In this document: positions 48,155 through 59,480 of the stretch, in pieces
Position numbering within the stretch: position 1 is the stretch's first letter
Layout: the number at the start of each line of letters is the position of its first letter
Assembly (NCBI GenBank): GCA_037367405.1
Contig: JAZKJV010010526.1
Location: 770,501-834,500, forward strand
Direction: 5' to 3'
Origin: Ottelia alismoides
Lineage: Eukaryota > Streptophyta > Magnoliopsida > Alismatales > Hydrocharitaceae
DNA length: 64,000 bases
Position numbers and translations under genes: made by a program
Notes under the pieces: model-generated
What the model saw: the letters and a program-made list of their open reading frames with translations, nothing else
Databases searched by the model: none
What the model was told of the DNA's origin: nothing

Positions 48155-49216
48155 TGATGAATCTCGGATTCATCACTCTAAATCTCATTAATTAAGCTCA
48201 AATCCCTCAAAATCATCAGCATTTCTTCATCTATTCAGCATAATTATAAATCATGCATGTTTTCGTAAGAATTGCATTTTAGCACTAATTTTTGCATAAA
48301 ATAAGAAAGCACAAAATCTCAACCAAAATTGACCTGTAAAGAGCCTAACATCTCCGATTTTTAACTCATTCATGCTAACTCTGAATGACTCCAAACCACC
48401 TCCACTGTGTACATATCACTGATAAGAATAAAGAAAAATACAAAAAAATAACTAACCTAAATAAGTGGACCAATAACAAGAACCCTAATTTCAGGATTCC
48501 TGGACTAAAAACCCTCATATCATCCTCATCCAGTGTCTGTTTTAATCCTACTCACTTTTAACTAATGTACATTCAATTACGTTCAAAAACAAGACCAAGT
48601 TCTAGTGAATCGAAGCTCATATGTGAAAGTTGGGTTTTGGGCCTCTTTTGTACATTTTGTATTTTAGCTGATTTTGACCAGATATTCTATGTATATAATT
48701 AACCTATTATAGTTTATTTCTTTTTCATTGTCTTCTTTGATGAAAGTTTTATTAAAATGCGCAAAAATCCAAATCCAAATTGAGCTTGAAATCAAAGAAA
48801 CAAATATAGTCCAGGTCTTCACTAATCGACTATACAAAATTAGTCTTTTCATCTTTTATTTTATTTCTTCTTTTTCTTTAATTAATAAATATCCAAAAAA
48901 AATATATTAATGTGTAAATATTTATCTTTGATTTTACTATACTTTTCGGATTTTTATCTGGTTTAAAAATGACATAAAAATTATAAAACCTAAAAATCAA
49001 GGTATTCTATGTACATGGGATACCCCAAAAATCCAATTTGTTCATTTGATCGATTTGGTTTTGATGTCTTCATAAAAATTGTAGATATCATCGAGACGGG
49101 CAATTTTCGTGAAGAAACTTATTTGATCCGAGGTTATTTACTATTTCTTTTGTATTTTTTAAAGTATTTAATCTTGTAATTTTGTGTTGTTGACACATGG
49201 TTGCTCTTGTAGCCGC

Positions 49217-50388
49217 CACGTGTCAGTCAATTTTGGTATTATTTTTTAATTTTTTATTATATAAAAAAATCTGCGTACGTGCGACGCATGTGCCACCCAG
49301 GCACGTGCCACGCACGTACCGCTCGCCCTTTTATCCATTCAGCCGCCACGTGGCGCTTTCCTGGCCGTCCGATCTCGGCCGATCGGAAGACGAGGGCTCA
49401 TCTCCTACCTCCGGCCACTTTCCCAATCCGGGAAGCTCCGCCTTCCCTGCTAATTTCGCCGCCTCCAATCAATCACCGCCTCCTGCGAATATCTCCGATC
49501 TCCTTCGCCTTCAATCACCGATCCTAATCTCGAAACAAATCCAATCGTCAATCAAATCAATCGCCAGCGATCTCCCTTTCATAGCCGACGGCGCTTCGAT
49601 GCTATAAAACCCACTCTGCCCCAATCAAGTCCTGCATCCGCCGATTGCATAGCAAACCTTCCTCACGACGATGATAGCGCCCCGAGGTCGTCTCCGCCAG
49701 CGAGATATAGTGTTTCCTCCCTAACCAACACCGCTGCAGCCACGATCTTCACGTTACTGCCCAGCTCCAGGATCGCCTCGTCGAGCAAACAACTCTCCTC
49801 CGACTACCCTTCTCCTTTGATAACCACTGGAGCCACTACAACCACGACACGACATCAACAACGCCTTCTTCTCCGACCGACTTCACAGTCGCGCTACACT
49901 GCCAACGACCTTCAAGCTTCGCCGCCAACGCCACGCCTTCGACCATCGACAACCAACATCGATGACCAGCCGTGCTCCACCGCCATCTTCACCGTGCCTA
50001 CTTCGTCATCGACCACCGTTGAACTATGTCGCGCTGCCTCTCCTTCGAAGGTCCTCAACCGTATGTCGGCCAACGTGCATCGTCCGATCTCAGCAGCTCA
50101 GAGATCCCACCGTTGAAGCCTCAGCAAATCACAACCGTCAGATCAAGGAAGGATCAACAATGTAGATCCACTCCGAGCCGTACTCAGATCCTAACTCCAA
50201 GCCTAAAGCTTCAGGCAACCCGAGGCACACAGGAAGCGACACGTGCAAGCCTGCGCTCGAGCCTCTACCCAAACCGCCAGTTCACGTGACCTCCACGTGA
50301 CCGGAGGGGTATTTGCAACCAGGCCCCTGGAGATTCTAGTATGCACGCCACATCCCCCGCCGACCAGAGGGCACGTGCCATGCACGTG
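49217..50388 (+). promoter_or_regulatory. G-box (CACGTG) cluster, E5 3' LTR
   Basis: Eight CACGTG sites are at 49217-49222, 49302-49307, 49347-49352, 50240-50245, 50283-50288, 50294-50299, 50372-50377 and 50383-50388. Three lie within 400 bp upstream of the TATA box at 49603. CACGTG is the core site of plant bZIP and bHLH factors. Binding here is inferred only. Confidence 0.6.
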
Positions 50389-50396
50389 CCCTCTGG
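50364..50396. other. Perfect 15-bp inverted repeat in E5 3' LTR
   Basis: CCAGAGGGCACGTGC (50364-50378) and GCACGTGCCCTCTGG (50382-50396) flank a 3-base loop CAT. Each arm contains a G-box. In the 5' LTR the same place (near 40961-40995) is only partly palindromic. Confidence 0.85.
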
Positions 50397-51410
50397 AGAT
50401 TTGCAAGAAGTACCCCATCACCATTGGTAATTACATCTAGGTCCCCTGCTTATTTTACTTATATTTATTTTATTGGCATCTGTACCCCTATCTTTCCCTT
50501 TATTCGAACAACTAAATTGCCTTATTTTATTTATCAAAAAATAACTTGGTGTTTGTCATTTAATTCTCTACAATTTGACATATCGTCGATATTTTGTGAT
50601 CGATGGTTAATTAATAATTATTTATTTTGTGGAAAATTGCGTATTTTTCCTATTTCTTGCTATCAAATTATGTTTGATTAACTGTTGCTCTAATAATTCT
50701 GAAAAATCACATATTCTAAAATTAATTGTGCTTGACATTGTGCCCAAAAAGAATCATATTTGCATGCATAGATTGTCAAGTAAAAATCATTTTGCATATT
50801 TCAGTGTTTGATTTTTAATTGTATTGAAAATAGTATTTTTGAGGTTTAGGATTTTTTTGTGATAAATCACCTAGTGATAGATCTTAGATAATTTTGTTCT
50901 TTGAAAATAATTAGGTTTAATATTTATTATAATTAAATATTGAAATTCATTTTTTTTGCATATAAAAATTCATAAAAAATTCAACTTGCATCCAAAACTT
51001 CCAAAAAAAATAACAGTGCATTCATTTCAGCATAATTATCATCTCGGCCAAGTTACATAATTGTTGGATATCGTTTGAGCGTAATTTGTATTTTAGTCCC
51101 TGAAATAGGTCAAAATTGCATTTTGCATCCTTTATTGCATTAAAAATTGCAAAAAAAGACCGCTTTGAAAACAACACACGAATTTTGATAGACATATTTC
51201 TAGGTTGTTCCTTTGCCTCCTTGTGTTGGGACTTACCCAAGTAATATAAACATAAAACCGCATTCATTAAAACATGACAAATATTTTTTGTGGTTATTTT
51301 CTCGATCGACTTGATTTCTGCCTACAACGAAATGACAAATCATCATTTTTTTAAGCGAACGACAAGTAGACATTATATCTCATTTTATGCAGCGAATATC
51401 GAGCCTGTCA

Positions 51411-52356
51411 ATCCCCTGATGCCCCTCTGCCGCCCACTCCCCGCTGCTAGCGGGACCTCCCCTGCGACCCCCCCTGCAGCAGGTCGAAGCCCCTCCCTCA
51501 CCCACCCCCACGGGCAACCTGAGAAGCCCCTACCCCCTGACGACGCTCCCCCGATGCCTCTACTACTCAAAGCCGTGCCCCCTTCCTGGCTCCTCCCATG
51601 TAACCCCCCCCCCCCCAACCTCCCCTGCTCGCCATCGGTCGATGCTCCACACCTGCCTCGAAGGCCCCTCATCGCCTCCACCTGCGAAGCCACCCTCCCA
51701 CTCGAAGCGCCACCACCCCCCAAACCCCCTCAGCCCCGACCTCCTTCTAGACCCCCCTACTATCGACCCCCTCACCCTCCCACCCACTGATCGAAGCCCT
51801 CCGCAGCCCGTCGCCTCCACCTGCGAAGACCCCCGCCCACCGCCTCCTGACTCTCCCCCTGCTCGATGCCCCCCGTGGCCCGCCTCCCTTCACCTGCGAA
51901 GCCCACCCCGCCCCACCCATAGCCTCCCGACCCTCCCCCTGCTTTCGATGTCCCCACCCCGCCACTACACGCCCCGTCCAGCCCACCGCCTCCCCTTGCT
52001 CGAGCCCTTCTCCAGTGCAGGCTGCCTCCCGTGACCTCCGCCAACCTCAGGTGGAACCCGACTCCGCATCCACCACAAACCTCCTCCAGTCGAGTCTCCC
52101 CTCGGTGCTGTAGTGGGAGAGAAGTTGTCGGCAGGATTATTTTTTATTTTCTTGATTAATTCTAGCTGTCCGATCATAGATTGGTTAGATTAACTCATTT
52201 TTAACTCAAGGAAGTTAACTCTAGATGTGTCAATATAATGGTAGGGTTCATGGGGTAAGACAGAGCAAGTTTACAGGGGTGAGGGAGGAATTACGATGTT
52301 TCGAAGGTCGTAGAGGTCATTGATAAAGATTATAGGGTCTGTCGGGTAAAAATACC
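51411..52356. mobile_element. MULE-B, right part with GC-rich interior and TIR
   Basis: It starts with the second ATCCC target copy of E5 (51411-51415). The interior (51416-52130) is extremely GC-rich, with Pro-rich frames and no transposase. The TIR at about 52170-52356 is complementary to 37274-37490 and related to the TIR of MULE-A. It is followed by TATCTTATA (52357-52365). Without E5 and one target copy, MULE-B is about 1,236 bp, close to MULE-A (1,211 bp). Confidence 0.85.
51655..51915. repeat. Degenerate minisatellite in MULE-B interior
   Basis: CGCCTCCACCTGCGAAG or close variants recur at about 51672-51690, 51808-51826 and 51885-51903, with a weaker copy CACACCTGCCTCGAAG at 51646. 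Spacing is irregular. Confidence 0.6.
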
Positions 52357-52807
52357 TATCTTATATTGTATATATTGCTTTATATATTCTTATTATCGGT
52401 TTTAAAAGAAAAGGAAATTAACAATCAAAAAAATAAAATAGAAATAAAAATTATAAAATTAAGTACTATAAAAATTTAAAAAATTTAAATCCATAAAAAA
52501 TACAAATTAAAAACCCATAAAAATCTAAAAATCCAAAAATACCCAAAATTATTTATTGCCTTCCTTGGTAAATTTTTGATTGTCTATACTTGATTGTTTC
52601 ATGTGTTCGACCCCTTCATTACTTGTCACTAAACATCTATTTGTATGGTATATAAATTGTAATTCACACATTCTTGCTTTGCTTGGATTACACATTATGT
52701 GGGTTGATTGTTGATTAACTTGGGCTTTGTAGTAGTCGCCTCAACGATAATATATATTCACTTCCATGAGGATATTATTTTAGACCCTTGTAAAACACAA
52801 GATGTAA
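52357..52807 (+). mobile_element. G2 gypsy 5' LTR, piece 3 of 3 (LTR end)
   Basis: This AT-rich U5-like sequence contains TGTTCGACCCCTTC (52605), comparable to GAGTTCGACCCTGG in G1 and TTGAGTTTGACCTTGG in E5, each about 200-250 bp before the LTR end. It ends just before the primer site at 52810. Confidence 0.65.
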
Positions 52808-52809
52808 AA

Positions 52810-52829
52810 TGGTACCTTTATCAGGGAAA
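52810..52829 (+). other. G2 primer-binding site (tRNA-Asp type)
   Basis: TGGTACCTTTATCAGGGAAA corresponds to TGGCACCGTTGTCAGGGAGG in E5 with several changes. It marks the start of the G2 internal region. Confidence 0.7.
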
Positions 52830-54069
52830 CAATGTGTATGATAGATATTTGGGTCATTTTTCTTTATTATTTTTTTTAATTTATTTTCTCTTATTGGATA
52901 TAATTGCTTGCTTGTGCTAATGTATTCTCTTTGATTTTTCTTGCGAGGGAGTTTGAGATGATGGCGATTTCCTAGGTGGTTGGAGCACCCAAGTCGAGGA
53001 GACTTGGTCCTTCTACTTGTGGACCAAGAGGAGAAAGCAAGAGTGAAAGAGGAAGAGTGTTAGGATAAGACCTTTATTTTTATTTTTGTGAGAGAGAGTG
53101 ATTCATTTTTGCTTAAATAAATTGTAATAATGCAAGTACATTGGACTTTGGACACTCGAACCCAATTTCTATATGGTACCATTTGTTACATTGCAAACGT
53201 AGGTCCTAAGACCGTCATTGGGGAATATGGATATGTCAACTTGTGTTCATGCTCAAATGAATCTGTTGACAACAACCTAAAATTCTTAGTCCCAAATTAT
53301 TAAGTAGTTTTCCTCATTTTTATAGAACACTCTCAATGTTAATAAGTTTTAGATGTGAAAACTATTTTCGGGGTGCAAGAAGTACTACCATATGAAGATG
53401 TCTTGCGAGTAAAGATGTGCAGATGGATAAAAATGCTAAAAGTCACAAAACCTCCTTTTCCAAGATTTCTACCACCCTATTTTCTTTGCTTCACATGTTT
53501 TGAGTTTACCACATTTTTTTTCTGTGAGCGAGCATCTAGTTCTAGGATCTACTTGCTCGATAGATTAAGGTCCAAAGCACTAACTACATTGCATGTACCT
53601 ATAGACTCATGCTTGGACTTAGTCAAATTTACTTGTTAATTATTTGGACTTGAGATCGTGTACAGAGAGTGGTCGCATACAACGCTTGTAGGACCCAATG
53701 TATGGGGCACCGAGTAGGATCGAAGACCGATCTTTGGGTCTCATTTTTTAGTAATTATCATCTGGTTCTTCACGCTAATAGCATATTCTGTTCTATGGTG
53801 ATTTCATCATTTTATTTGCTTGTTGACTAGATTTAAAAATTTCTAACTTGCATCCCACATGGAGAGAGCTGGGAATCAAGGTGAGTTTTTTAACTAAGCA
53901 TTCATCATCATTTTTCAAGTTGCATTGAATTCCCACCTTCTATCTCTGATTTTGACAACCTAGGAAATAGGAAAATCTACAAAAAAATGTTAGGCACTTG
54001 TATTGAATCAACTCAAATCAAGTTAACACAAAAAAAAGACTGCTAAAAATACTTGACCTACATAAAATT
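52830..54069 (+). other. G2 leader region
   Basis: Non-coding leader related to the E5 leader (TTTTCTTGCGAGG at 52936; ATCCCACATGGA and ACTAAGCATTCATCATC near 53850-53910). No gene was recognised. The frames at 52708-52920 and 53355-53639 have no recognisable domain. Confidence 0.65.
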
Positions 54070-54680
54070 AATTAATTAGACTCATTGCATTGGGTGAGAA
54101 AAACCCTAATTTGTTTTCAAGTACCATTGCATAAGGTCTCCTTCCAAGTGTGTGAGCGTTATCATAAGGATTAGACCCCAATATCATGTATGTAACTGCC
54201 TGGTGTATCGCCTTGGCTTCGGAAGTATTAGCACTTCTATCATACATGAACGGGTAGGCCTGGTCAATGACGATGTTCTCACTTATGTAGAATGTCGACA
54301 TTGTTTGATGTATTGAGCTTAGTTCACGCCTTCACGGGGATGCCTGTCTGATCATCTTGTCTCCGAGTAGGTCCATGCAAGAGCATGGGTGATTCCGTTG
54401 TGAACAAGGTCCGAAGTAGTGGTTTCGCCTATCAGCTTCCTCCCTATGTTTCTTTGGTTGAGTAAGGATCCAGGAACGTTACAAGCACCTTAAAAAATGC
54501 AAACTATAGGTTACAAAGGAGGAGGACAAGTACATGATACTTTTTTGGCAGTACTCTCATTCCTATAAGATCGACGCTTTAAGGACTTGTTAAAAGATAA
54601 TTTCCTGTGAATATATCCTAAACGTACAAAGATAATCATCGAACATTCACGGCTTCACAGGTCGAGTTGATGAATCCATT
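54070..54680 (-). repeat. Unrecognised repeat block, copy 2 (inverted match of 9089-9715)
   Basis: The minus strand matches 9089-9715. The minus-strand frame 54301-54068 (77 codons) starts MSTFYISENIVIDQ and includes MYDRSANTSEAKAIHQAV, conserved in the other copy. It is antisense to G2 and lies between leader and gag. Some Tat-lineage gypsy elements carry extra or antisense ORFs near here, but I cannot show that this is one. No known domain was recognised. Confidence 0.55.
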
Positions 54681-54685
54681 GTATT

Positions 54686-55198
54686 ATGGTTTTATTGTTT
54701 AGTCTTATTACGGTTAAGATGAAAAACATCATGCCTTTGCACCGTTTTGTGACATTATCTTTTCATATTTCTCTAGAATCCCCGCTCGCTTTATGCCGTC
54801 AACTATTTTACACTGCTTTTATTTCTTGTTCATCTCCTAAACTTTCATCTATCATCTATCTTATTTTTATCACTCTCGAGATGTCAACCCACGTAAGGCT
54901 TAGTTTGGACTCCATCGACACCCACATCGATTATGTACTACCGACATCTCCAAAAATTAGGGGTGATTCCCAAGTCCATGGTTCTGACTCTGTGAACCAT
55001 CCTCATGACTCCCCGCTTCTTCTTTCTCACCTAGACAGGGAACACTCTCTTCCTGAGCACTGCCCATTTTTGATGGAGATTGACTTTAGTCCATATTCTT
55101 CTCCATCCATAATAAGATTCAGAATTGACACTAATTATGAAATATTTTACTCATTTGTGCCTGCATACAGACTAATCAAGGTGTATTTCCCATTATAG
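54686..55198 (+). other. G2 open frame before gag, unknown
   Basis: A 170-codon frame. After a Met-rich start, an in-frame ATG at 54881 gives MSTHVRLSLDSIDTHIDY, and a Pro/Asp/His-rich stretch follows. Its place (before gag) and polar composition recall ORF a of E5, which also lies between leader and gag-position ORF, but sequence similarity is not obvious. It may be the N-terminal part of a decayed Gag polyprotein. Confidence 0.4.
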
Positions 55199-55589
55199 AT
55201 CTTGACCCAATTCTCGAGCCAGAGTAAGAAGTATAACCAGAAATGTCCCCTACATGAAGAGGGAGATGGGGGGTTTAGGGAGATGGGCAGTTCATAACAC
55301 AGAATGAAGTCAACAGCCAGCTCCTCGCATCAATCCAAACCATCCAGTGGCAGTTTATAAATCAAGGACTATCCAAGAATTCTTTCCAATATATGTTGAA
55401 TGATTTGAGGATGAGAGATGATGAGAGAGATGCCAGTAGAGAGGTGGTTTTCAGAGAGAAAATCAAGACCCGAACAGAGACGACATAGAAGACTACATGA
55501 TAGTAGGTGGACCCCGTAATGAACGGGGAGAGGCAAGACCACCGCAGCCGAAGCCCACATTAAAGTAATCGTACAATCCTGAGGATGGC

Positions 55590-57080
55590 GATGTCACTAA
55601 GTGGATTCATATTCCACCTATCCATGCCTAATTTGAGCTGAAGCCGTAGTTATTGTCTCTACTCCCAGCCTTCCATGGGAACACAACTAAAGAGTGATAC
55701 ATCCACCTCCAACAATTCGGTCACATATGGGCAACTAGCCACTACCCCAATATTCCTCTAGGGTGATCAACATGGCTGCCTTCCCATTCACCCTCCAAGA
55801 CAAGTCCCTTTATTGGGTGAAACATTTAGGGATGGTAGTCATGACCTGGTAGGAGTTGAAGTCTGCATTTCTTCAGAAATTCTATACTCTCGATTGCTTG
55901 AACCAGGTGCATGCCCGCATCTCCAGTTTTATTCAACAGCCCTACGATATCATTCATGAACCATGGGAGAGATTCAGATATCTGTAAGAAAAGTGTCCCC
56001 ACCACAAGTTCTCGAAGAATAGTCTGGTTCAACACTTCTTTGGTGGGCTGACACTTGAGAGCCAGAAGCTCGTATGCACCACTTGTGGTGGCTCGCATTC
56101 TATCTGAATATGTTGTCTGCGACATTTTTAAAGATATGGCCGAAGGAGAGACCACTCAATCCTCATCCCATGCATACATAAAGATGCCTAACACTGGCCA
56201 AAAACGTGTTAACATGGTAGCTGAAGCCGAATACAAAGATTAGAGCTCCAACCATAGCATCATCGAGAGCCATTTCTCTGCCGTAGATATCACTGAGAAG
56301 AGGTTGCATGACCTTGAAAATTTCTCTGTGATCTAGAAGAAGACCCAAGGCTTGGAGAAGCTCGATTTGATTTCCCAACAACTGGAGGAGCTCGTTCGAG
56401 CATTGAATGTGAATGATTGTAATTTAGTATCTGTCATTACTGAAACTCCTATTGAGCAGAAGGAGCCAATACCGACACAATCTTCTTAGCCGAGTCTCCC
56501 ACCAACCCCACCTGTCCAGCATGTATAATGCGTGCAGGCCCTGGAGCAACACCTGTAGTTCCAGACACAGATTGTTGTTTACTAACCAGAGTCCCAACCT
56601 GCTTATTCTGAGCAGTTCTTTCCACCACCTACCATATACAGAAGATTAATGGTGTCCTTAACAATGAACCACAGCTAAGCCATCCTTAGGTACCACCCTG
56701 GGGTCAGAACATGGACAGCACTCCCTATCACCAATAGCAGCATGGTGGGACACCCTACCAAGCCTCGCATCAGCAACAACCTCCGCATTATGGGAACAAC
56801 TAGAGGCAAGGATACCAGCAGGGTCAGCAACAATTTGGCTACATGTAGCAGTGTTAACACCAGCAACAGTCGGCTGCTCACTATCAGAATTAGTACTCCA
56901 GTCCTCGTCAATACTCCTCATACCCTGCTCCTCACTATCAGAACCATCAAGGTTACCAACAACAACCTCCCCCACAGTACTAGAGTCCTACACCAGCAGA
57001 ATCTTCTAAGGTTGTGTCAGTTAGCCCATCTTATGGATTGTATGGCTCAGTTGATCAAGAACATGGCTGAGATGAGCTAA
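55590..57080 (+). pseudogene. G2 Athila-like gag remnant
   Basis: In broken plus-strand frames one reads FPFTLQDKSLYWVKHLGM (about 55785-55838), then SSFIQQPYDIIHEPWERF and CPHHKFSKNSLVQHFFGGL (to about 56053). This matches the retrotransposon Gag core of Athila/Tat elements (FPFSL...W...W..M, FYNGL). A Gln/Tyr-rich tail follows (56740-56995: HYQN, GYQQQ repeats). Stops and frameshifts are frequent. The minus-strand frames in 55826-56381 and 56658-56975 are shadows. Confidence 0.78.
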
Positions 57081-57889
57081 AAGAACGACGACCTTACGAC
57101 TGCAAATACTATCAGACCAACTCAGGTCAAGGCAAACACGAATAACTTCCGACATAAAGATCAGGTAGTCGATAGTTTCAAACCGATTCAGGTGATCTTA
57201 ATTACTTTTTATCTAATGTTGTTACTCTCCAGAGCGGTATGACACTCCAGCCATCGGCAATGGTGAAAGGGAAGAACATTGCATCTGATGGTGAATGGTA
57301 ACCCCAGCCAGCTGAAGGGTCAAGCATCATCTTTGCAGTACCAAAACCAAAAAGCCAAAAAATTGGGCAATTCAAAATACAAAAAGAAGATAGCAGCACC
57401 AGCCTTGGGGGGGATTAGCTAGCCCAGGAGACGGTCGTAGCAGCAGCAACTCCAAAGCAAGTTGAAGAAGATGAGCCAACATTTTTTGGTCCAACACTAA
57501 TAGATGATTCTTTACAGTTTTGTCATCTACTTGTACATCATGAAATGGACAAAATTTGAAAGATACAATTTCAGGTCTTGTAAATATACCTTTTCCATAA
57601 GTAATGAGAAAACACGAAAAAATAAAAAAAATAAAAAATGATTTGTCTGATCCTGTTATTGTGGAAATTATACAAAACTTGGTCTCAAATATGCCTTTGA
57701 TGAAAGATTTCAAATACATGCTTGTTGTGAAGAAAGGATTTAAAGATGCATGTACTGCGAGGTGCATGCTTCATCCCCACAATCTAAGAAGTCAAGGTGG
57801 CAAGCATGAAAAGCACATTCTTACAATGGCCACCACCAACACCATCAGCAATCTTCATGACAAAAAGAAAGACACGGGATCACACTTAT
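57081..57889 (+). other. G2 gag-protease linker
   Basis: Decayed coding sequence without a recognised domain. An open frame at 57604-57900 is Lys-rich at first (KHEKIKKIKNDLSD) and includes MKDFKYMLVVKKGF. It leads in order toward the protease, so it is probably part of the polyprotein. Confidence 0.45.
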
Positions 57890-58260
57890 TCGTTGCTTGA
57901 TGTTCAACGAAGAGTTTGAATGCACATTGCTCGACAATGGGTCTTCTATCAATTTGATGCCAGCTTCATTACTCGTTGAATTTTGGCTGGGACCAGTCAC
58001 ACCATTAATGATGATTCTGCACTTTCCAAACAAATCTTTCAAGAGGCCCAAGGGCATGTTGGATGACGTGATTATCACTGTTCAAGGGATCTAGTTCCCT
58101 ATTGATTTTAATATGTTAGGCATGGATGTCTCCACACATCTGCTCTATACCTCTATAATCTTTGACATGTTGTTCCTCCAAACAGCCAAAACAGTAGTGA
58201 ACTACGACACTGGTGAGATCACCGTCAGTTCCAGCACTGATAAAATGAATATAGAGTCCA
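57890..58260 (+). pseudogene. G2 aspartic protease remnant
   Basis: The frame from 57897 reads CTLLDNGSSINLMPASLLVEF, where DNGSS stands for the catalytic D-[ST]-G-A motif. After a stop at 58092 it continues FPIDFNMLGMDVSTH and FLQTAKTVVNYDTGEITVS. The last section corresponds to the PIILGRPFL.TA...I..D.G segment of Athila proteases, with IILGRP lost by substitution. The catalytic Asp is present but the frame is broken. Confidence 0.78.
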
Positions 58261-58580
58261 CCTCCAAGTCAAAGCGAGCAGCGGGAGTATCTAAAGTGAG
58301 CATGCTTGCACCAAACTTCCAAGAAGAATGTGACTTTCTTGCTGAAATTACATATACAAATCTATTCATAGATGACAGTGAGATCCACGAATTCCTCTAC
58401 CACAAGGAAGGAGTGGAGACAACAGTTGAATTTCCCTCCATTGATGAGAATGAGATTTTTGTTGAGGCACTTGAAGATTTCTGTGTGCCCTCTGAGCCTT
58501 GAAAAAAAAGAATAGATTATTGAATATTTGATCAACAATGTGGATCTTATTGAATATTTTTCTGAACCCTTGATTGAAAA
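58261..58580 (+). other. G2 protease-RT linker
   Basis: The frame 58113-58502 remains open past the protease with an acidic spacer (EIHEFLYHKEGVETTVEF). It stops at 58500. No domain was recognised. Confidence 0.5.
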
Positions 58581-59480
58581 ATGGAATTATTAAAGGTGGA
58601 CATTGAACAGATCAATGAACCTTCACCTGAAGTTATTTATGAGGTTACCAGTGAAACAACTCCAACACTTCCTGAACTCAAGCCATTACCCTCCAACATG
58701 AAGTACGCTTTCCTTGCAGGTGAACCAAAAGTGTATCTGGCAATCATTAATGCTCGCCTGACCGCAGATCAAGAATCTCGTCTGATGGAGGTTCTTGAAC
58801 GTCGCCTCAAGGAGATAGGCTGTAAAATCTCAGATTTTCATGGGATCACCCCTTTACTTCGCTCGCATGACATCTTCCTCTAAGAATATAACAAACCCTC
58901 CTGTAAATTTTAGAGAAGACTGAATCCAAACATTCAGGAGGTTGTCATGAAAGATATTCAGAAATGGTGTGACGCGGGATTCATATATCCCATCTCTGAC
59001 AGTAAATGGGTGAGCCCACTGCACGTACTTTTGAAGAAATCGAGAATTACCATTGTAAAGAATGACAAAGGAGATGAGATTTCGATAAAGTACCCACTTC
59101 TTGGTGAGTGTGTGTTAGCTACAAAAGATTGAACCTCGCCACCAAGAAAGACCACTTCCCACTACTCTTCATTGAGCAGATTATTGAGAGACTGGCTACG
59201 AACAAATATTTTGCTTCTTGGAAGGGTACTATGGATATAATCATGTGGATATTGTGCCTGAATACTAAAAGAAAACTACGTTGGCACGTCCATTTTAGGT
59301 GAATGCCTTCCAACATATGCCATTCGGTCTATGCAATACCCCAGCTACATTCTAACGATGTATGCTTGCATTTTTTGCTGACATGGTAGGTAGTTTTCTA
59401 GAGGTTTCATGGATAATTTCTAGATTTTTGGATATTCATTAAATAAATGTCTTGATTAGTTGGACCGAGTTCTAAGGTGG
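58581..59480 (+). pseudogene. G2 gypsy reverse transcriptase remnant
   Basis: The frame 58581-58883 gives LPELKPLPSNMKYAFLAGEP and a RLKEIGCKISDFHGITP block, the region just before RT in Athila-like elements. RT proper follows at 58947 with DAGFIYPISDSKWVSPLHVL and then YKRLNLATKKDHFPLLFIEQ. After shifts come the MPSNICH and LHFLLTW traces of MPFGLCNAP...FADM. The catalytic FMDD box reads FMDN (59406-59417), so the second Asp is lost. The domain order RT then RNase H, with no integrase before RT, defines Ty3/gypsy. Confidence 0.87.

Larger units (their letters stand above)
37569..51410 (+). mobile_element. E5: non-autonomous Athila-like gypsy element
   Basis: This LTR retrotransposon has LTRs at 37569-42002 (including a MULE insert) and 48155-51410. 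A tRNA-Asp-type primer site is at 42005, a polypurine tract ends at 48154, and ATCCC target duplications are at 37564-37568 and 51411-51415. The internal region (about 6.1 kb) encodes acidic, low-complexity ORFs and a protease-like piece. I could not find reverse transcriptase, RNase H, integrase or a Gag zinc knuckle. It therefore probably depended on an autonomous relative. LTR start, primer site and 3' UTR modules link it to the Athila-like group. Confidence 0.88.
48155..51410 (+). repeat. E5 3' LTR (3,256 bp)
   Basis: It matches the 5' LTR outside MULE-A, starts TGATGAATCTCGG and ends CCTGTCA. It has the MULE-A empty site at 48928-48936, TATAAAA at 49603-49609, a G-box cluster, and a 15-bp perfect palindrome at 50364-50396. 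The GC-rich middle (49270-50420) contrasts with AT-rich ends. Long frames such as 49197-49607 are LTR sequence and are not called genes. Confidence 0.9.

Noticed and set aside
51290..52177. Pro-rich frames such as 51290-51790 and 51642-52034
   Set aside because: They span the E5 LTR/MULE-B junction or its GC-rich core. Composition explains the openness and no protein family is recognisable.
55826..56381. Minus-strand frames of 109 and 72 codons
   Set aside because: They are shadows of the plus-strand gag of G2, which matches the Athila Gag core.
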